In this document: in pieces, positions 6,174 to 9,894 of the stretch
Layout of the letters: each line of letters opens with the position of its first letter
Position numbering within the stretch: position 1 is the first letter of the stretch
From: Candidatus Faecalibacterium faecipullorum
Lineage (GTDB): Bacteria > Bacillota > Clostridia > Oscillospirales > Ruminococcaceae
DNA length: 9,894 nucleotides
NCBI GenBank assembly: GCA_019118985.1
Contig: DWXX01000017.1
Location: 1-9,894, forward strand
Direction of reading: 5' to 3'
Made by a program: the position numbers and the translations under genes
Notes under the pieces: generated by a model
Database searches by the model: none
What the model saw: the letters and a program-made list of their open reading frames with translations, nothing else
Told to the model about the DNA's origin: nothing

Positions 6174-7238
6174 ATGGCTAAGATCGAGACGCGGCTCTTC
6201 GGCTTTACCCACAGCGGCGAGGCCGTCAATGAATACATCCTCTCAAACCCGGGCGGCCTGACGGTCAGCGTGCTGGACTGGGGGGCGGTCATCCGCAGCA
6301 TCGTGGTGCCCGCCAAGCGCGGCCCGGTGGATGTGGTGCTGGGCCACGACACCATGCAGGAATACGAGATGGACACCGCGACCTTCTGCGGCGCCTTCGT
6401 GGGGCGGTACGCCAACCGCATCGAGGGGGCGGCCTTCACCCTCAACGGCAAGACCTATCAGCTGGAGGCCAACGACGGGCCCAACCACCTGCATGGCTGC
6501 TTTGCCCGCAAGATCTACAGCGTCAAAGCCTTTGGGGACACCCTGCTGCTGGAAGCTGAGAGCCCCGACGGGGAAGAGGGCTTCCCCGGCAGCATGAAGA
6601 TCGCGGTGCGCTACACCCTCACCCCGGACAACGCCTTCCGGATGGACTACCGGGTGTCCTCCGACGCCGACACGGTGGTCAACCTGACCAACCACACCTA
6701 CTTCAACCTCAGCGGCGGCGGCACGGTGCTGAACCAGCGGCTCAAGCTGTTCGCCTCCAATTACCTCGAGAGCCGGGCCGACACCTGCCCCACCGGGCGT
6801 ATCCTGCCGGTGGCGGGCACCCCGATGGACTTCACCAAGGGCAAGGCCATCGGGCGTGACCTCGACCCCGGGTGCGAGCAGACCCGCCTGGCCGGCGGCG
6901 GCTACGACCACTGCTATGTCATCGACCGCCCGCGGGCCGGCGCGCGGCAGAGCATCTGCGCATGGGCCACCTGCGACGAGAGCAACATCAGCATGAAGGT
7001 CTACACCACCCAGCCGGGGGTCCACCTGTACACCGGCAACTTTTTACAGGACTGCCCCACCCCCGGCAAGGGGCTGCGCCCCATGGTCAAGTACGGGGGC
7101 TTTGCTCTGGAGACCGAGCACTTCCCCTGCAGCCCGTCCCACCCCGAGTTCCCCACCACCGTGCTGCGGGCGGGCAAGGTGTTCAGGGTGTCGAACACGC
7201 TGCGCTTTTTCACCGGCAAGCAGTGCGGCGTGATCTGA
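6174..7238 (+). CDS. galM: Aldose 1-epimerase (galactose mutarotase)
   Basis: This cytoplasmic enzyme interconverts the alpha and beta anomers of galactose and other aldoses, feeding alpha-D-galactose into the Leloir pathway. Its 354 residues match the usual family length (about 340-350). Catalytic and binding residues known from Lactococcus lactis GalM can be placed: Arg82 in RYANRIEG, His107 in NHLHG, His174 in NHTYFNLSG (general acid), Asp245 in YDHCYVID and Glu313 in ALETEHFP (general base). The C-terminal HPEFPTTVLRAGK segment is also typical. A small difference is ETE where many relatives have ETQ. The ATG at 6174 follows GGAGG (6159-6163) by 10 nt. The gene has its own extended -10 promoter. 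No strong terminator separates it from galE, 212 bp downstream on the same strand, so partial read-through is possible. Confidence 0.95.
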   Translation: MAKIETRLFGFTHSGEAVNEYILSNPGGLTVSVLDWGAVIRSIVVPAKRGPVDVVLGHDTMQEYEMDTATFCGAFVGRYANRIEGAAFTLNGKTYQLEANDGPNHLHGCFARKIYSVKAFGDTLLLEAESPDGEEGFPGSMKIAVRYTLTPDNAFRMDYRVSSDADTVVNLTNHTYFNLSGGGTVLNQRLKLFASNYLESRADTCPTGRILPVAGTPMDFTKGKAIGRDLDPGCEQTRLAGGGYDHCYVIDRPRAGARQSICAWATCDESNISMKVYTTQPGVHLYTGNFLQDCPTPGKGLRPMVKYGGFALETEHFPCSPSHPEFPTTVLRAGKVFRVSNTLRFFTGKQCGVI

Positions 7239-7392
7239 GCGCGCCGCCATGGCGACCATTCTGCATGCGGCTTTTTATAAAAACGGCGTGCGCCCATCCG
7301 CTGCGCGCGGCAGATGCAACAAAAATGTATGCGCCCGCCCGCCCCGGATATGGAACCGGCGGCCCGGATGCGGTATCCTGTAGGTAAGAAGC

Positions 7393-7414
7393 GCCGGGGC
7401 GCCACGGCCCCGGC
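7393..7414 (+). promoter_or_regulatory. Perfect GC hairpin in the galE leader
   Basis: GCCGGGGC (7393-7400) and GCCCCGGC (7407-7414) form an 8-bp stem of G-C pairs only, with a 6-nt loop. It lies 36 bp before the galE start and has no T tract after it, so it is more likely a leader structure than a terminator. A clear galE promoter was not found in 7239-7450; TATCCT near 7374 lacks a good -35 box. Confidence 0.4.
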
Positions 7415-7450
7415 AGGGCAACTTTGACTATATCGAGAGGATGGTTTTGT

Positions 7451-8476
7451 ATGGCAATTTTGGTAGCGGGCGGCGCCGGGTATATCGGCAGCCACACCTG
7501 CGTCGAGCTGTTGGACGCGGGCTATGACATCGTGGTGGCGGACAACTATTACAACGCCTGCCCCATTGTGCTGGACCGCATCAAGCAGATCACCGGCAAG
7601 GACTTCCGCTTCTTTGAGGCGGACCTGACCGACAAGGCGCAGGTGGAGGGCATCTTCAGCGCCTGCCCCGACATCACCGCGGTCATCCAGTTTGCGGCGT
7701 ACAAGGCGGTGGGCGAGAGCGTCAAGAAGCCCATCGAGTACTACACCAACAACCTCGGCACCACCCTGACCATCCTGGACGTCATGCGCCGGCACGACTG
7801 CCACAACTTCGTGTTCAGCTCGTCGGCGACGGTCTACGGCGACCCCGCCACGGTGCCCATCACCGAGGACTTCCCCACCGGCAACACCACCAACCCCTAC
7901 GGCACCACCAAGGTGTTCAACGAGCGCATCCTGACCGACGTCTGCAAGGCCGACCCCACCCTGAACGTGGCGCTGCTGCGGTACTTCAACCCCATCGGCG
8001 CCCATAAGTCCGGCCTCATCGGCGAGGACCCCAACGGCATCCCCAACAACCTCATGCCCTACATCGCCAAGGTGGCGGTGGGCAAGCTGGAGAAGTTGCA
8101 CGTCTTTGGCAACGACTACCCCACCCCCGACGGCACCGGCGTGCGGGACTACATCCATGTGGTGGACCTGGCCCGCGGCCATGTCTGCGCCATCCGCAAG
8201 CTGGAGACCGGCTGCGGGCTGTTCGTCTGCAACCTGGGCACCGGCAAGGGCTACAGTGTGATGGAAGTGCTGCACGCCTTTGAGAAGGCCTGCGGCAAAG
8301 AGTTGCCCTATGTCATCGAAGCCCGCCGCCCCGGCGACATCGCCGAGTGCTACGCCGACCCCTCCAAGGCAAAGCGTGAGCTGGGCTGGGTGGCTGAGTA
8401 CGGCATCGACGACATGTGCGCCGACAGCTGGAACTGGCAGAAGAACAACCCCGACGGCTACCACACCGTCAAGTAA
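7451..8476 (+). CDS. galE: UDP-glucose 4-epimerase
   Basis: This NAD-dependent cytoplasmic enzyme interconverts UDP-glucose and UDP-galactose, linking galactose use to cell-surface polysaccharide precursors. Its 341 residues match the family (E. coli GalE 338). It belongs to the extended short-chain dehydrogenase/reductase fold. Visible motifs are the Rossmann GGAGYIGSHT (7-16), FSSSATVYG with catalytic Ser125, NPYGTTK with catalytic Tyr150 and Lys154, and FNPIGAHKSGLIGEDP (about 179-194). At the position of E. coli Tyr299, in RRPGDIAECYAD, it has Cys300, which in the human enzyme (Cys307) lets larger N-acetylated substrates in. I chose ATG 7451, nine codons inside a longer open frame, because it begins the Rossmann strand MAILVAGG and follows AGAGGA (7436-7441). 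It lies after galM and ends in a strong terminator. galK and galT are not in view, so the pair need not form a full Leloir operon. Confidence 0.96.
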   Translation: MAILVAGGAGYIGSHTCVELLDAGYDIVVADNYYNACPIVLDRIKQITGKDFRFFEADLTDKAQVEGIFSACPDITAVIQFAAYKAVGESVKKPIEYYTNNLGTTLTILDVMRRHDCHNFVFSSSATVYGDPATVPITEDFPTGNTTNPYGTTKVFNERILTDVCKADPTLNVALLRYFNPIGAHKSGLIGEDPNGIPNNLMPYIAKVAVGKLEKLHVFGNDYPTPDGTGVRDYIHVVDLARGHVCAIRKLETGCGLFVCNLGTGKGYSVMEVLHAFEKACGKELPYVIEARRPGDIAECYADPSKAKRELGWVAEYGIDDMCADSWNWQKNNPDGYHTVK

Positions 8477-8498
8477 ACCGAACGACCCATGCAAAGCA

Positions 8499-8534
8499 GG
8501 CCCCCGTCTCTCCCGTGAGAGGCGGGGGCCTTTT
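8499..8534 (+). terminator. Rho-independent terminator of galE
   Basis: A 14-bp stem (8499-8512 with 8517-8530, one G-U pair) closes a 4-nt loop and is followed by four T residues (8531-8534). It lies 22 bp after the galE stop. The base of its stem, GGCCCCCG/CGGGGGCC, is shared with the terminator of the RND gene. Confidence 0.92.
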
Positions 8535-8582
8535 GCTGTGGGGCAACGGCGCGGGGTGTGGGCAGTTTTCACAATTTACCTC

Positions 8583-8611
8583 TTGACTTTTTGACGTCGT
8601 GGGTGTATAGT
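8583..8611 (+). promoter_or_regulatory. Sigma-A-type promoter for the TrhA-family gene
   Basis: TTGACT (8583-8588) and TATAGT (8606-8611) are separated by exactly 17 bp and lie 71 bp before the start codon. A second TTGACG copy at 8591-8596 is too close to the -10 box to act as its -35. Confidence 0.85.
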
Positions 8612-8681
8612 ACCATCTAACAAGTTATTCAAAACCATGTGCAAGGGTTGACTGTATGCCTGAGGAAAGGATGAGTGCCAG

Positions 8682-9368
8682 ATGGAAGCCTTCACCAACG
8701 CCGCGGCCCGGCGCCGCCACACCTTCTTCATCAAGGACCCGGCCAGCGCGCTGACCCATTTCATGGGGGCGGTGGGCTTCGGCGGGGCGGGGGTGCCCCT
8801 GCTGATCAAAGCCGGGCAGACCGGCCGACCGCTGGCCGTCTTTGCCATGACGGTCTACGCCCTCAGCCTGGTGGCCCTCTATGCCGCCAGCGCCGCCTAC
8901 CACACCGTGCCCGCCGGCAGCCGGTACGAACCGCTGCTGAAAAAGCTGGACCACACCATGATCTTTGTCCTCATCGCCGGCAGCTACACCCCGGTCTGCC
9001 TGCTGGCGTTGCCGCCGCTGGCGGGGGGCGTGCTGCTGGCCGTCATCTGGGGCTGCACGCTGCTGGGGGCGGGGTGCATGTTCGCCCTGGTCCACTGCCC
9101 CAAGTGGGTGTCGGCGGTGCTGTATATCGCCATGGGGTGGGCCTGCGTCTTTGCCCTGCCGCAGCTTTTGAACTGCCTGCCCGCCGCCTGCTTTGGGTGG
9201 CTGCTGGCCGGCGGGCTGCTGTACACCGCCGGCGGGGTGATCTACGCCTGCAAGCACCCCGGCTTTGAGCGCCGGCACCCCAACTTCGGCCTGCACGAGA
9301 TCTTCCACCTGTTCGTGATGGCGGGCAGCCTCTGCCACTATATCGTCATGTACGTCTATATGCTGTAA
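8682..9368 (+). CDS. trhA: TrhA / hemolysin III family (PAQR-type) membrane protein
   Basis: This 228-residue protein has about seven hydrophobic segments (roughly 23-43, 52-72, 90-110, 113-134, 139-160, 168-188, 206-226) and the family's conserved polar motifs: His26 in ALTHFMG, SAAYHT (Ser70, His74), LDHTMIFVLIAGSYTP (Asp90, His91) and GLHEIFHLFV (His205, His209). In PAQR relatives such histidines and the aspartate bind a zinc ion within the membrane. Bacterial members (YqfA/TrhA) are linked to membrane fluidity and energetic homeostasis; the name hemolysin III is historical and not evidence of toxicity. The ATG at 8682 follows AGGAAAGG (8663-8670) by 11 nt, and another ATG at 8671 is out of frame. 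The gene has its own promoter and terminator, so it is monocistronic. Confidence 0.92.
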   Translation: MEAFTNAAARRRHTFFIKDPASALTHFMGAVGFGGAGVPLLIKAGQTGRPLAVFAMTVYALSLVALYAASAAYHTVPAGSRYEPLLKKLDHTMIFVLIAGSYTPVCLLALPPLAGGVLLAVIWGCTLLGAGCMFALVHCPKWVSAVLYIAMGWACVFALPQLLNCLPAACFGWLLAGGLLYTAGGVIYACKHPGFERRHPNFGLHEIFHLFVMAGSLCHYIVMYVYML

Positions 9369-9396
9369 AGCGCGGCACCGCGCGGACAGACGGCGG

Positions 9397-9440
9397 ACGC
9401 CGCGTCCTTTGGCCCTTGGGGCCGGGGCGCGGCGTTTTTT
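9397..9440 (+). terminator. Rho-independent terminator of the TrhA-family gene
   Basis: An 11-bp stem (9397-9407 with 9425-9435, one G-U pair) is topped by an inner GGCCC/GGGCC hairpin (9411-9415 with 9419-9423) and followed by six T residues (9435-9440). It starts 29 bp after the stop codon. Confidence 0.88.
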
Positions 9441-9483
9441 GTCGGGGTATTGCAGCGGCGTTGCAAGGTTGAAATGCGGATGG

Positions 9484-9544
9484 AGCGTTTCTGCAAGATG
9501 GGGCGGCCTTTGTGGGAACTGCCCCATTTTGCTCTGAAGGCGTT
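9484..9544. other. Long imperfect inverted repeat in the intergenic spacer
   Basis: A core of 12 pairs (9493-9504 with 9521-9532, one G-U) has a 16-nt loop. It is extended outward past a small internal loop by 9484-9491 with 9536-9544 (one bulge, two G-U). It lies after the terminator of the preceding gene and before the promoter of the next, in DNA with no apparent coding content. It lacks a T tract long enough for a clear terminator. It could encode a small structured RNA, bind a protein, or be a remnant repeat. Confidence 0.45.
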
Positions 9545-9558
9545 GTGCAGAATCGACA

Positions 9559-9588
9559 TTGCCCCGCCCGGCCCCGCCGTGCTACAAT
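9559..9588 (+). promoter_or_regulatory. Promoter for the UxaA/GarD-family dehydratase gene
   Basis: TTGCCC (9559-9564) and TACAAT (9583-9588) are separated by 18 bp, predicting a leader of about 50 nt. The boxes closely resemble those of the ferredoxin promoter (TTGCCT, TACAAT). Confidence 0.65.
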
Positions 9589-9646
9589 CCAGTCAGTGGA
9601 GCAGCGCCCGCCGGGCCTGCCATCAATTCAAAGGAGTGTTGCAGCA

Positions 9647-9894
9647 ATGGCAAATGAGTCCCCCAAGATCATCCGCATCCAGGACATGGACAACGTAGCC
9701 GTGGCGGTGCACGACCTGCCCGCCGGGGCGCAGGTGCAGCCCGGGCTCGTCACTCGGGAGGCTATCCCCCAGGCGCACAAGATCGCGCTGCGGGACATCC
9801 CCGCCGGGGGCGAGATCATCCGGTACGGGGTGGTGCTGGGCTATGCCAAACAGGACATCCCGGCCGGCAGCTGGATCAACGAGCACATGCTCGA
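9647..9894 (+). CDS. UxaA/GarD-family sugar-acid dehydratase, N-terminal part
   Basis: The first 82 codons are present and the rest is cut by the window edge. The protein begins MANESPKIIRIQDMDNVAVA and continues with IPQAHKIALRDIPAGGEII, RYGVVLGYAKQDIPAG and SWINEHML. This pattern matches the N-terminal SAF domain of altronate dehydratase (UxaA) and galactarate dehydratase (GarD), iron-dependent enzymes that remove water from hexuronate-derived sugar acids in galacturonate or galactarate breakdown. GEIIRY and IPxGSWIxE are closer to E. coli GarD as I recall it, whereas gut Firmicutes carrying this family are usually assigned altronate dehydratase, so the substrate is left open. Translation starts at 9647, 10 nt after AAGGAG (9631-9636). 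The gene has its own promoter at 9559-9588. The catalytic domain is outside the window. Confidence 0.85.
   Translation, partial: MANESPKIIRIQDMDNVAVAVHDLPAGAQVQPGLVTREAIPQAHKIALRDIPAGGEIIRYGVVLGYAKQDIPAGSWINEHML

Noticed and set aside
1968..6212. A 1414-codon open frame on the minus strand opposite the RND gene
   Set aside because: The product is a His/Gly/Val/Gln-rich composition without domains. It mirrors the coding strand in GC-rich DNA where reverse-strand stop codons are rare. The plus-strand frame has unmistakable RND motifs.
7243..7276. Possible terminator after galM (GCCGC/GCGGC then TTTTT)
   Set aside because: The stem is only 5 bp with a 19-nt loop, too weak to support compared with the other terminators here.
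7424..7450. GalE start nine codons upstream
   Set aside because: The Rossmann fold starts at MAILVAGG (7451), and the Shine-Dalgarno at 7436-7441 fits only that ATG.
8637..8651. Four-codon upstream ORF before the TrhA-family gene
   Set aside because: It has no Shine-Dalgarno and no attenuator-like structure, so it is likely chance.
8675..9268. Alternative plus-frame ORF overlapping the TrhA-family gene
   Set aside because: Arg/Pro/Gly-rich shadow. The frame starting at 8682 has membrane segments and the conserved family histidines.

Overview
This window is ordinary chromosomal DNA from a GC-rich, Gram-positive anaerobe. The most likely source is a gut Oscillospiraceae/Ruminococcaceae member (Gemmiger, Subdoligranulum or Faecalibacterium type). 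That placement is inferred from four things: a clostridial 2[4Fe-4S] ferredoxin, a ricT (yaaT) to trmN6 (yabB) type gene order, a stand-alone RND pump without adaptor or outer-membrane genes, and strongly GC-biased third codon positions. No species can be named from sequence alone. I see no mobile element, CRISPR array, tRNA or rRNA.

Left part, minus strand (1-1689). Reading leftward there is a sigma-A-type promoter and ricT (PSP1-domain protein with six conserved cysteines). Next come a second promoter, a leader of about 125 nt that can fold in two ways, and a 56-residue 2[4Fe-4S] ferredoxin closed by a perfect terminator. Last is the start of a TrmN6-like tRNA methyltransferase that runs off the left edge. 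The ricT/methyltransferase order resembles Bacillus subtilis yaaT-yabA-yabB, with the ferredoxin where yabA would be.

Centre, plus strand (1690-6006). A divergent intergenic region of 380 bp holds the ricT promoter, a repeated A-rich motif, a promoter pointing right and a hairpin-rich leader. It leads into a 1311-residue RND-family exporter. This pump has about 240 extra, mostly coiled-coil residues inserted at the edge of the docking subdomain, which is the most notable feature of the window. A strong terminator follows.

Right part, plus strand (6007-9894). galM (aldose 1-epimerase) and galE (UDP-glucose 4-epimerase) lie in tandem and suggest galactose interconversion; galK and galT are not in the window. 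GalE has Cys at the position that controls access of N-acetylated UDP-sugars. A strong terminator separates galE from a TrhA/hemolysin-III-family membrane protein, which has its own promoter and terminator. After a spacer containing a long imperfect inverted repeat and a promoter, the window ends in the first 82 codons of a UxaA/GarD-family sugar-acid dehydratase (N-terminal SAF domain).

Overall this looks like core and metabolic genome. I did not find a clearly new multi-gene system. The items worth a second look are the coiled-coil insertion in the pump, the two-state ferredoxin leader, the GalE gatekeeper cysteine and the unexplained inverted repeat near 9.5 kb.
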